Source of the DNA: Ilumatobacter fluminis
GTDB taxonomy: Bacteria > Actinomycetota > Acidimicrobiia > Acidimicrobiales > Ilumatobacteraceae
NCBI RefSeq assembly: GCF_004364865.1
Contig: NZ_SOAU01000001.1
Span: forward strand, 3,380,001-3,444,000
Length of the DNA: 64,000 nucleotides
Direction: 5' to 3'
The notes below the pieces were generated by a model, which saw nothing but the letters and a program-made list of their open reading frames with translations, did not search any database and was not told the DNA's origin. Positions 1 to 7,514 of the stretch are shown in pieces. A program made the translations under genes and the position numbers. How positions within the stretch are numbered: the stretch's first letter is position 1; each line of letters begins with the position of its first letter.

Positions 1-614
1 GCGGGCTCGCCTGACCGCGCTGCGTCCGCGAATGCAGCGACGACGCCTCCATCGGGACGCTGGCGAGGCCCGTACACGGTGCCCAAAGCGAGTGCGGTGA
101 ACTCGACGGCGTCGAGATCGCGCGCCGCCTCGAGCAGATCGACCGTCGCTCTGGCGACGACGCCTCGGACGCCACGCGGTTCGAGCGGGCGCTCTTTCAC
201 CGGGACGTCCTTGCTCGCCGGCCGGCCGTAGATCGCGCTGGCGGGAATCGCCGTCACGATCTTCGCCACGCCGTGGTGACGGGCGGCGTCGACGACGGTC
301 ATCGTGGTGGCGAACGCCCGGGAGAGTTCGTCGGTCGACCGGCTGCGGGGCACGGCAGCCAAGTGGTAGATCACGTCGGGGCGGCGCATGCCGATGAGCG
401 CAGCGCATTCGGCGCTGCCGGCGTCGAGGTGGTGGATCTTCAGGGTTCCGGCGGCGTTGCGGGCGTCGGCGAGATTGCCGAGGCTGCCGTGGGACAGGTC
501 GTCGACCACGTCGACGGCGACGTCGTCGGCCAGGAGTCGCTCGACCAGGTGCGAGCCGATGAACCCGGCACCGCCGATCACCAAGGCACTCGTCACCGTC
601 GAACCGCTCGTCAC
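1..614 (-). CDS. NAD-dependent epimerase/dehydratase (SDR), 3' part outside window
   Basis: The first ~204 residues of an extended SDR nucleotide-sugar epimerase lie here; the gene runs off the left edge. The N-terminus has the Rossmann motif GGAGFIGSHL (residues ~14-23), then a DDLSHGSLGNL segment that fits NAD binding, and IYHLAAVPRS as in UDP-glucose 4-epimerases. Where YxxxK is expected after the IYG stretch, the sequence reads RGVRGVVARATVD, so the catalytic Tyr and Lys both appear to be missing. I chose GTG at 614, 17 bases after the stop of the nucleotidyltransferase upstream; GTG 596 is possible. It is probably the last of three co-transcribed genes for nucleotide-sugar supply. The fold is clear, the substrate is not. 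Confidence 0.85.
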   Translation of the reverse strand, partial: MTSGSTVTSALVIGGAGFIGSHLVERLLADDVAVDVVDDLSHGSLGNLADARNAAGTLKIHHLDAGSAECAALIGMRRPDVIYHLAAVPRSRSTDELSRAFATTMTVVDAARHHGVAKIVTAIPASAIYGRPASKDVPVKERPLEPRGVRGVVARATVDLLEAARDLDAVEFTALALGTVYGPRQRPDGGVVAAFADAARSGEP

Positions 615-631
615 GGCGCCATTCTGGCCGG

Positions 632-1630
632 TCAGGGAGCGTCTGCGGGCAACCGCTCGTCGACCACCGCCGTGCCTTCGGGCACGGAGTAGGTCGGACC
701 GATGACCGAGTCGGTCACCGAGGCCGACGCCGAGACCGTGCCGGCCACGATCGAGTTGTCGACGCGAGCGCCGGCGGCGACCGTCGCACCGGGGAGCACC
801 AGCGAGCCGCGCACCTCCGCGTCGGCGCCCACGGTGGCGCCGGCCGAGACGACCGAGTCGTCGACCGTTGCCGAGGCGTCGACGGCGGCGCCCGACTCGA
901 CGGCGTCGACTCGGACGGCGCGTCGGCCACTCACGATGTCGAGGTTGGCCTGCAGGTACAGCTCGGGGCGACCGGCGTCGATCCAGTAATCGTCGGTCGA
1001 CATCGCGGCGAGCCGACGATCGGCGACGAGGGCCGGGAACACGACCCGCTCGACCGAGACGCGCTCGCCCTCGGGGACCAGATCGAGCACGGACGGCTCG
1101 AACACGTAGGTGCCGGCGTTGATCAGGTTCGAGTCGGTCTCACCGGGGGCCGGCTTCTCGACGAAGCGTCGGACGTGGCCATCGGACTCGGTCTCGACGA
1201 CACCGAACGCCGACGGGTCGTCGACCGGGGTCAGGTGGATCGTGGCGTCGGTGCCGACCGAACGATGGGCTGCCAGGAGTTCGGCGACGTCGAGGTCGGT
1301 GATGATGTCACCGTTGGCGACGATGAAGGTGTCGTCGACGCCGACGTGGCGGGCGGCGAAGGCGATCGCCCCACCGGTGTCGAGCGGCTCGGGCTCGACG
1401 GCATAGTGGATGTTCACGTCGCCGCAGCGATCGTCGGTGAACGCCGCCGCGAACGGCTCGGGCCGGAAACCGAGCGCCAGCACGACGTCGGTGACCCCGC
1501 ACGGGGCGAGGCGTTCGACCAGCTGCACGATCATCGGCCGGTGGCCGACCGGCAGCATCGGTTTCGGAACGTCGTACGTGAGCGGGCGGAGCCGGGTGCC
1601 GAACCCGCCGACCAGTACGACGGCGAGCAT
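632..1630 (-). CDS. NDP-sugar nucleotidyltransferase (mannose-1-phosphate guanylyltransferase-like)
   Basis: This 332-residue enzyme should activate a sugar-1-phosphate with an NTP in the cytoplasm. The pyrophosphorylase signature GGFGTRLRPLT is at residues 8-18, followed by PKPMLPVG with the conserved Lys23, and a metal-binding ANGD at about 104-107. The C-terminal ~80 residues contain hexapeptide-like repeats (AVDASATVDDSVVSAGATV) of a left-handed beta helix, as in GDP-mannose pyrophosphorylase-like proteins. The start ATG overlaps the stop of the upstream membrane-protein gene (TGATG), so the two are probably translationally coupled. The sugar (mannose or glucose) cannot be settled from the sequence. 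Confidence 0.88.
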   Translation of the reverse strand: MLAVVLVGGFGTRLRPLTYDVPKPMLPVGHRPMIVQLVERLAPCGVTDVVLALGFRPEPFAAAFTDDRCGDVNIHYAVEPEPLDTGGAIAFAARHVGVDDTFIVANGDIITDLDVAELLAAHRSVGTDATIHLTPVDDPSAFGVVETESDGHVRRFVEKPAPGETDSNLINAGTYVFEPSVLDLVPEGERVSVERVVFPALVADRRLAAMSTDDYWIDAGRPELYLQANLDIVSGRRAVRVDAVESGAAVDASATVDDSVVSAGATVGADAEVRGSLVLPGATVAAGARVDNSIVAGTVSASASVTDSVIGPTYSVPEGTAVVDERLPADAP

Positions 1631-2532
1631 CAGCCGTCGTCTTCCGTGTCGCCGGTGTCGTCACCGGTGTCGGTGTCGGTGTCGTCACCGGACTCGTCGT
1701 CGACGAGGGTGTCGCTCGGCGGCACCGTGCCACCGTCGATCGAGGTCTGCGTCTCGGTCTCGAGCAGCGACTCGAGGTCTTCCGGACGGAGCTGGCCGCT
1801 GTCGATGGCGCCGAGCTCGGGCAGATCGGGCGCCCACGGCGGCATGACCTGGTCGGTGCCGTCGGGCGTGAAGTAGATGCCGAACACCATGCCGTCGTTG
1901 TCGACGTGGATGTTGTTCATGTTGGCGATGTAGCGGTTGCCGCCGTCGGTGTCGGTGAACGACCCCCACGCGACGACCGTGACTTCGGCGTCTTCGCCGT
2001 CGCACTGCGTCTCGCCTTCGATGTACTCGGTGAGGATCTCCGAGGGCGCCTCGGCGACGAACTCGGGGTTCGGACCGACCGAGCCGGCCGACGGGAATTT
2101 GATCGACTCGTCGTCGAGTTCGACCTGGTAGCTCTCGAGGAACACGCCGAGCGTGGCATTGCGACCGGTGGCCCGCGACGTGTACGGGTGCCAGTGGATG
2201 ACACCGTCGTCGTGGCTGTGGATGCCCGAACGGATGAAGTCGGTGTTGGTGAACTGGCCCTGGGAGTTGCGCTCTTCCAGGTTGCCGTTCAGCATGACCC
2301 AGCCGTCGCACAGGTAGAAGCCGTAGGCGGCGTGCCAGTGGTCGTTGATGGTCGGAGGCGACTGATCGGCTGCCGGCACCGTCTGCCGGGCGTAGACGAT
2401 GAGTCCGAGGCCGACGATCAGCGTGATCGCGACCGCGAGCGGGAAGATGGTCCCGCCCTGGAAGCGGACCTTCTGTCCTTTGCCCTTCTGCGCCAGCTTG
2501 GCGGCCTTCTTGGTCGACGAACTGCTTGCCAC
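1630..2532 (-). CDS. Membrane-anchored His-rich protein of unknown function
   Basis: I do not recognise the family. The 300-residue product has a Lys-rich cytoplasmic N-terminus, one membrane helix at ~28-48 and an extracytoplasmic domain. That domain contains NDHWH at 63-67 and a second cluster, GIHSHDDGVIHWHP, at ~102-115, which suggests a metal site, plus two Cys. The tail is Asp/Thr-rich. I chose GTG 2532 over longer alternatives reaching 2655 because those overlap the upstream glycosyltransferase by 75 bp, and because a TAGCCT hexamer (2541-2546) lies eight bases before this GTG. The gene heads the transcript that includes the nucleotidyltransferase and the epimerase, so a role in surface glycan modification is a guess. 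Confidence 0.75.
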   Translation of the reverse strand: MASSSSTKKAAKLAQKGKGQKVRFQGGTIFPLAVAITLIVGLGLIVYARQTVPAADQSPPTINDHWHAAYGFYLCDGWVMLNGNLEERNSQGQFTNTDFIRSGIHSHDDGVIHWHPYTSRATGRNATLGVFLESYQVELDDESIKFPSAGSVGPNPEFVAEAPSEILTEYIEGETQCDGEDAEVTVVAWGSFTDTDGGNRYIANMNNIHVDNDGMVFGIYFTPDGTDQVMPPWAPDLPELGAIDSGQLRPEDLESLLETETQTSIDGGTVPPSDTLVDDESGDDTDTDTGDDTGDTEDDG

Positions 2533-2579
2533 GGGTCGCAAGGCTATCGGAGCACGCTCCGGAACCTCCGGCAGCGATC

Positions 2580-3809
2580 TCAGCGGGTGATCAGGCGCAT
2601 CAGGTCGTCGTAGGCCGCGCCGATCGCCGACGGGGACGCGTGCTCGACGACCCACCGCCGTCCGGATGCTCCCAGTCGTTCCCTGGTCGCAGCGTCGTCG
2701 GCGAGGCGCCGTAGTTCGGCGACGAACGCGTCGGGGTCGTCGGGCGGCACGCTGACGCCGGCTCCGGCCTCGTCGAGCAGTCTCGGGATCTCGGTACCGG
2801 GGTCGATCGACGCGACGACCGGTCGCCCGGCGGCGAGACTCGAATACGTCTTCGACGGCACGCTGACGTCGCCGAGACCGGCACGGAGCGGGACGACGTG
2901 CACGTCGCCGGTGGCCAGCACTTCCGGCAGACGTTCGATCGGCTGGTACCCGACGAAGCGGAGATTCGGGACATCGGAGGCCTGCGACTCGAGTTCGGCA
3001 CGAGCAGCGCCGTCACCGTTCACGACGAAGCCGAGGTCGGGGCAGGCGCGGGCGGCTGCGACGATCAGGTCGAGCGACTGCGAGAACCCGACGTTGCCGG
3101 CGTAGAGGACGATCGGGCGGCCGTCGAAGCCGAGCTCGGCGCGGTAGTCGGTCATCCGATCGGCGGGGGCGATCCGGTCGGTGTCGACGAAGTTGGGGAT
3201 CACGTGCACCCGCCGGGCCGTGAGCTCGTCGACCTTGCCGGCGACGTTGTCGCGCAGGTCGTCGCTCAGCACCGTCACGGCGTCGGCTCGCCGGTAGCTC
3301 ACACGCTCGAGCCACGACGCGACCGCGATGACGCGCCGGTTCGTGATCGCTCCGGTTCGGACGGCGGCGTCGGGGAAGACGTCCTGGATGTTGAACAGCA
3401 ACCGGCCGCGGCGGAGTCGGGCGACGAGCCAACCGGTGAGGCCGAGCGTGAGTGGGGGCGACATCGCGAAGACGGCGTCGGTGCGGCGGAACCACCCGCC
3501 GGCTCGGAGCGCCGCGACGCCGGCGAGGATCGAGAAGGCGACGAAACCGAGCGCCCGGCGGACCAGGTTCGACTTGTCGTCACCCGGAAACGGGTGGATC
3601 CGGGTGATGGTGCCCCACTCGACCTGCTCGGTTCGCACGAGACGCCCGGTCCACCCCGGTTCGATCCGGTGGGCCCGGTACCACGGCAGCGACGTCACCA
3701 CGTGGAGTTCGTGGCCGTGGGCGGCCAGCTCCTCGACGATGCGGGTCAGGACGGTGCCGGTGGGCGCCGTGTCGGGGGCGAAGTGCGGACCGAGGACGAC
3801 GATCTTCAC
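2580..3809 (-). CDS. Glycosyltransferase family 4 (WbuB-like)
   Basis: A 409-residue GT-B retaining glycosyltransferase. The N-terminal domain begins KIVVLGPHFAPDTAPTG and continues HVVTSLPWYR, typical of GT4 enzymes that build cell-surface polysaccharides. A short hydrophobic stretch near residues 85-105 may give membrane association. The C-terminal donor-binding domain has VLYAGNVGFSQSLD and PSKTYSSLAAGRPVVAS. It starts 13 bp after the stop of the next glycosyltransferase, so it is the distal gene of a mug-GT-GT-GT transcript. Acceptor and donor are unknown; the adjacent rhamnose operon makes dTDP-rhamnose one candidate donor. Confidence 0.9.
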   Translation of the reverse strand: MKIVVLGPHFAPDTAPTGTVLTRIVEELAAHGHELHVVTSLPWYRAHRIEPGWTGRLVRTEQVEWGTITRIHPFPGDDKSNLVRRALGFVAFSILAGVAALRAGGWFRRTDAVFAMSPPLTLGLTGWLVARLRRGRLLFNIQDVFPDAAVRTGAITNRRVIAVASWLERVSYRRADAVTVLSDDLRDNVAGKVDELTARRVHVIPNFVDTDRIAPADRMTDYRAELGFDGRPIVLYAGNVGFSQSLDLIVAAARACPDLGFVVNGDGAARAELESQASDVPNLRFVGYQPIERLPEVLATGDVHVVPLRAGLGDVSVPSKTYSSLAAGRPVVASIDPGTEIPRLLDEAGAGVSVPPDDPDAFVAELRRLADDAATRERLGASGRRWVVEHASPSAIGAAYDDLMRLITR

Positions 3810-3822
3810 GATGGGCAGCCTG

Positions 3823-4941
3823 TCACGAGCCGACCTCGACGGCGAGCCGGTACGCAGCCTCGAGTGCCGTTCCGGACGTGTCGAGCGTGAACGCGTCGCG
3901 CCGGTCGTGGCCGAGCCGAGCCAGGTCGGCCCGCTGCGACCGGGCGATACGGAGCGCGTCGGCCCACGATGCCGGGTCGGCGCCGCCCTCGACGATCACG
4001 CCGGCGTCACCCACCACTTCGCGCACGGCGTCCGCGTCGGACGCGACCACCGGTGTGCCGAGCGCCATCGCCTCGACCAGCGGTGCTCCGAACCCTTCGT
4101 ATTCGCTCGGGAAGGCGAGCGCGTCGGCCCCGGCGATCAAGGCATCGAGGTCGTCGGCGCTCACCCTGCCCGGTCGGACCACCCGCTCGGCGTGCCCCGA
4201 CGCGGCGATCAACGCCTGCAGCGCTTCCTCGGCCGGACCCGCCCCACCGGTGAGCACGACCGTCGTGTCGTCGTCGAGGTGATCGAGCATCCGAACGAGG
4301 ACGTCGTGGCGCTTGTGCGGGTGTGTGATCGCCGGGTACACCACGATCGGGCGGTCGCCGAGGCCGAACCGATCCCGCACCCGGGCGACGTCGTCGGCAT
4401 CTTGAGCCGGCACCGGGGGAACCCCGTGCGGCACCACGACCACGCGCTCGGGATCGGCGCCGAACACGTCGATCACGCGCCGACGGACGTACTCGGTCGG
4501 GGTGGTGACCACCGACGCCCGCGCGACCGACCGCGGCATCATCGCGTCGAGGTAGCGCCGCCGGGCGTCGCTGAAGTACTCGGGGAACCGCCGGTACTGG
4601 AGATCGTGGATCGTCAGCACGATCGGCCGTCGACCGACCATCGGTGTGGTGCCACCGCCGTGATGGACCAGGTCGGCGCTCCGGGTGCGGGCGGCCAGCC
4701 ACGTGTGCTCGAGTGCGATCCGCACGCCGCGGTTGTCGCGATCGATCGGTGTCGTCACGAGTTCGAATCGCTCGTCGAGCGCGGTGTGGACCCGCTCGAA
4801 CGACGGTGTGCACAGGATCCGGACGTCGACGTCGGCGCCGACTGCGTCGAGACCGAGCATCTGCCGCGCCAGATACTGCTCCGACCCGCCGACCCGACCG
4901 GGCGCGATCCAGGTCAGATTGACGGCGACGCCGATCGTCAC
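3823..4941 (-). CDS. Glycosyltransferase family 4
   Basis: A 372-residue GT-B enzyme. The N-terminal domain has VNLTWIAPGRVGGSEQYLAR, the glycine-rich acceptor-side loop of GT4. The C-terminal domain has RPIVVYPAITHPHKRHD and SEYEGFGAPLVEAMALGTPV, which holds the EGFG form of the EX7E motif that contacts the donor sugar. The GTG start at 4941 overlaps the TGA of the next glycosyltransferase in a GTGA junction, so a longer reading through that gene is not the real protein. It sits in the same transcription unit as two other GT4 genes and likely adds one residue of the same surface glycan. Confidence 0.9.
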   Translation of the reverse strand: MTIGVAVNLTWIAPGRVGGSEQYLARQMLGLDAVGADVDVRILCTPSFERVHTALDERFELVTTPIDRDNRGVRIALEHTWLAARTRSADLVHHGGGTTPMVGRRPIVLTIHDLQYRRFPEYFSDARRRYLDAMMPRSVARASVVTTPTEYVRRRVIDVFGADPERVVVVPHGVPPVPAQDADDVARVRDRFGLGDRPIVVYPAITHPHKRHDVLVRMLDHLDDDTTVVLTGGAGPAEEALQALIAASGHAERVVRPGRVSADDLDALIAGADALAFPSEYEGFGAPLVEAMALGTPVVASDADAVREVVGDAGVIVEGGADPASWADALRIARSQRADLARLGHDRRDAFTLDTSGTALEAAYRLAVEVGS

Positions 4942-6005
4942 GAGAGCACCTCGCGATAGGCGTCGGCCGTGGCAGCAGCCGCCGAGGCCCACGATGCGTC
5001 GGAGACCCGCCGGCGGCCCGCCGCGACCAGCTCGTCGCGCCGTTCGAGTGCCGCGTCGATCCCTGTGGCGATCGATTCCACGTCGGTCGGGTCGACCAAT
5101 GACGCTGCACCGCCGGCGGCCTCCTCGGTCGCACCGCCCCGGCTCGTCACCACGGGCGTGTCGGTGGTCATCGCCTCGAGGATGGGCATCCCGAAGCCCT
5201 CCTGCAGACTCGGATACGCGAACACCGAGGCTGCTGCGTAGAGCGCGTGGAGTTCGCCGTGGGGGACGAAGCCGAGGAACCGCACGTCGGCCGCACCATC
5301 GACCTCCACGTCGCCCCAGCCGGTTGCGCCGGCCACGACGAGGGGCATCCGGTGCTCCAGATGCTGCATCGCCGCAGCGAGACGAGGCAGGTTCTTGCGG
5401 GGCTCGATCGTGCCGACGAACAACACGAACTCGTCGGGGAGACCGTGGGTCGAGCGGACCCGTTCGACGTCGTCGGCGTGGACGGCGACCTGCTCGACGC
5501 CCCACGGCACGACGCGGAGCCGCTCCGGGTCGAACCCCATCGACGTCAGGTCGTCGGCGGTCGCCTGCGACGGGCACAGCACCAGATCGGCGGTGCGGCA
5601 TCGGTCGAGCCCGGCGGTCATCACCCGGACACCATGCCGCGTGAACCGCTCGGGCGTGTGGACGAACGCCGCATCGTGCACGGTGACGACGTGCGGCGCC
5701 TTCGTGGCAGCCGGGATCGCGATCGTGGAGTGGCAGACGTCGACCGGCCCTGTCGCACGTTCGACGGTCGGCCACCCGACCCGATTCCAGGTCTCGTACA
5801 GCCACGGTCGCGCGATCGGCAGCTGCGCGACGTCGATGGCCGGTACGAAGGCGGCGTCGGGCGAGGCTCGGTGCCGTCCGGCGACACCGACGATCTCGAC
5901 GTCGTCGCGCCGGAGCAGCTCGTCGAGCACGCGAAGCGTGGCCACAGCCGTGCCACCCGGCACGTCGTGCCAGCACTGCTCGAGCGTGTAGGCGACGCGG
6001 ATCAT
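4938..6005 (-). CDS. Glycosyltransferase family 4
   Basis: A 355-residue GT4 enzyme. It starts MIRVAYTLEQCWHDVPGGTA, with the Gly-Gly acceptor loop, and continues VTVHDAAFVHTPE in the N-terminal domain. The donor domain carries FVLFVGTIEPRKNLPRL and LQEGFGMPILEAMTTDTPVV with the EX7E motif. This combination resembles the mannosyl/rhamnosyltransferase branch of GT4, but specificity cannot be read from sequence. Its ATG overlaps the TGA of the Mug-type glycosylase (ATGA at 6002-6005), and its own stop overlaps the start of the next glycosyltransferase, so all are probably read from one transcript. Confidence 0.9.
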   Translation of the reverse strand: MIRVAYTLEQCWHDVPGGTAVATLRVLDELLRRDDVEIVGVAGRHRASPDAAFVPAIDVAQLPIARPWLYETWNRVGWPTVERATGPVDVCHSTIAIPAATKAPHVVTVHDAAFVHTPERFTRHGVRVMTAGLDRCRTADLVLCPSQATADDLTSMGFDPERLRVVPWGVEQVAVHADDVERVRSTHGLPDEFVLFVGTIEPRKNLPRLAAAMQHLEHRMPLVVAGATGWGDVEVDGAADVRFLGFVPHGELHALYAAASVFAYPSLQEGFGMPILEAMTTDTPVVTSRGGATEEAAGGAASLVDPTDVESIATGIDAALERRDELVAAGRRRVSDASWASAAAATADAYREVLS

Positions 6006-6571
6006 GCGGAGATGATGCCAGCAGCGATCGCCGGCTCGCGATACGCCGCGGCCAGCGAGTCGACGGTCTCGTGCGCGTTCAGGCCGCTCGGGTTGGGGAC
6101 GATCCAGAGCTGAGCGCCCTCGAACGGCTCATCCTGGAATCCCATCTGCGCCTTCGGCGAGCGGAACGCCGTGCGGTACGCCGTGACGCCGGCGACCGCC
6201 ACGACGGCAGGGTGGAGTTCGCGAATCCGAGCCCGGAGCTCCTCACCGCCGCGCCGGTACTCCTCGGCGGACAGCTCCGACGCCTTCGCCGTCGCTCGAC
6301 GGACGACGTTCGTGATGCCGATGCCGCGTTCGATCAGGTGGCTGCGATCGTCGTCGGTCATGCCGCTCCCCCGGTCGATCTCCCGCTCGATCACCCCGCC
6401 CAGCAGCAGAGCGGGGTAGAACCGGTTGCCGGGGTGGGCGAAATGGGTCTGGGTCGCCGCGGTCCACAAGCCCGGGTTGATGCCGACGAACAGCAACCGC
6501 AGTCCCGGCCCCACGAGGTCGTCGACCTCGGCGTCGCGGAACGACTCGAGTTCGGCACGCGTGAAACCCAT
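6002..6571 (-). CDS. mug: G/U mismatch-specific DNA glycosylase (Mug/TDG family)
   Basis: A 189-residue uracil-DNA glycosylase of the Mug/TDG type, which removes uracil and related lesions from mismatches. The active-site segment LFVGINPGLWTA (residues ~27-38) holds the catalytic Asn of the GINPG motif. HPGNRFYPALL follows, and NPSGLNAHE near residue 160 is the DNA-intercalating loop. Length fits the family. It leads the glycosyltransferase transcript and overlaps the next gene by ATGA, an unexpected pairing with no obvious functional link. TACCCT at 6579-6584 stands seven bases before the ATG, so the message may be leaderless. A palindrome lies just upstream. Confidence 0.92.
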   Translation of the reverse strand: MGFTRAELESFRDAEVDDLVGPGLRLLFVGINPGLWTAATQTHFAHPGNRFYPALLLGGVIEREIDRGSGMTDDDRSHLIERGIGITNVVRRATAKASELSAEEYRRGGEELRARIRELHPAVVAVAGVTAYRTAFRSPKAQMGFQDEPFEGAQLWIVPNPSGLNAHETVDSLAAAYREPAIAAGIISA

Positions 6572-6578
6572 CGGCGGC

Positions 6579-6584
6579 AGGGTA
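6579..6584 (-). promoter_or_regulatory. -10 element of mug (leaderless)
   Basis: The minus strand reads TACCCT, seven bases, then the mug ATG, placing the predicted start of transcription at the start codon. The 29-bp palindrome at 6595-6623 covers the place where a -35 would be. Confidence 0.55.
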
Positions 6585-6594
6585 CGCCGAACCC

Positions 6595-6623
6595 GGTCGG
6601 TTGATGTCAGACATCAACCGACC
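6595..6623. repeat. 29-bp perfect palindrome, copy 1
   Basis: Arms GGTCGGTTGATGTC and GACATCAACCGACC surround a single central A. The copy lies between mug (starting at 6571) and the end of rfbD, over the expected -35 region of mug. It could be an operator for a dimeric regulator, a terminator stem of the rfb transcript, or both. There is no T-run after it. Confidence 0.8.
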
Positions 6624-6649
6624 CCCGGCGCCACCGACCGTCCGCGATC

Positions 6650-6678
6650 GGTCGGTTGATGTCTGACATCAACCGACC
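6650..6678. repeat. 29-bp perfect palindrome, copy 2
   Basis: Same arms as copy 1 but with central T, so it is the exact reverse complement of copy 1. It contains the TGA stop of rfbD (6669-6671), and its GGTCGG arm encodes the last residues of RfbD. The two copies are separated by 26 bases and could also pair with each other into one long stem. Confidence 0.8.
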
Positions 6679-7514
6679 AGCTGGGCGACGAGTTCGGCGA
6701 GGGGTTCGTGGTACGGCCGCAGCAGGGGGATGCCCGCATCGCGGAGGGCAGCGTTGTCGAGGACGCTGTTGGCCGGACGCGGAGCCGGCCTCGGTGGATC
6801 GAGGTCGACGGTCGAGATCGGGTGGACCATCTCCGGGTCGCGGCCGGCGGCGGCGACGATGTCGCGGACGAACTCGTACCAGCTGACCGCGCCCTGGTTC
6901 GTGGCGTGGAAGATGCCCGAGCGGCGTTCGGCCGCAAGGTGACGGACGAGCGGTGCGAGGTCGGCGGTGAAGGTGGGGCAGCCGCGCTGATCGTCGACGA
7001 ACGACAGCGTGTCGCGCTCGGCACTGACCCGCAGCACGGTCTTGACCATGTTGCCGCCGGCCGCACCGCAGACCCACGAGGTGCGGACGATCGTCGAGCG
7101 CTCCCCCGCGACGACTTCGCCGGCCCGCTTCGATCGGCCGTACACCGACTGCGGGTTGGTCTCGTCGGTCTCGACGTACGGGCGGTCCGAGGTGCCGTCG
7201 AAGACGTAGTCGGTGCTGATCTGGACGAGGTGCGCACCGGCGGTGTCGCAAGCCTCACGCAGCCAACGAACGGCATCGCCGTTGTCGCGCATCGCCCGTT
7301 CGGGGTCGCTCTCGCATGCGTCGACCGCCGTCCAGGCAGCACAGTTGACGACGACGTCCGGGCCGACGTCGGCCACGACGGACGCCACACGATCCCGGTC
7401 GCCGACGTCGAGGGCGGCGCGATCGACGGCGTGGACGTCGTCGCCCGACGCCACGCAGGTCGCCACGAGGTCGTGGCCGAGCTGTCCGGCAGCGCCGGTG
7501 ACGAGGATGCGCAT
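6669..7514 (-). CDS. rfbD: dTDP-4-dehydrorhamnose reductase
   Basis: This 281-residue RmlD-type SDR performs the last step of dTDP-L-rhamnose synthesis, NAD(P)H-dependent reduction of dTDP-4-keto-L-rhamnose. It has GAAGQLGHDLV at residues 6-16, QISTDYVFDG near 100, and the catalytic YGRSK (YxxxK) close to 130. RTSWVCG and the PRPANSVLDN segment near residue 250 are typical of RmlD. The start ATG at 7514 overlaps the stop of rfbB (TGATG). It is the last gene of rfbA-rfbC-rfbB-rfbD. Its final codons lie inside the second 29-bp palindrome, which may end the transcript. Confidence 0.95.
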   Translation of the reverse strand: MRILVTGAAGQLGHDLVATCVASGDDVHAVDRAALDVGDRDRVASVVADVGPDVVVNCAAWTAVDACESDPERAMRDNGDAVRWLREACDTAGAHLVQISTDYVFDGTSDRPYVETDETNPQSVYGRSKRAGEVVAGERSTIVRTSWVCGAAGGNMVKTVLRVSAERDTLSFVDDQRGCPTFTADLAPLVRHLAAERRSGIFHATNQGAVSWYEFVRDIVAAAGRDPEMVHPISTVDLDPPRPAPRPANSVLDNAALRDAGIPLLRPYHEPLAELVAQLVG

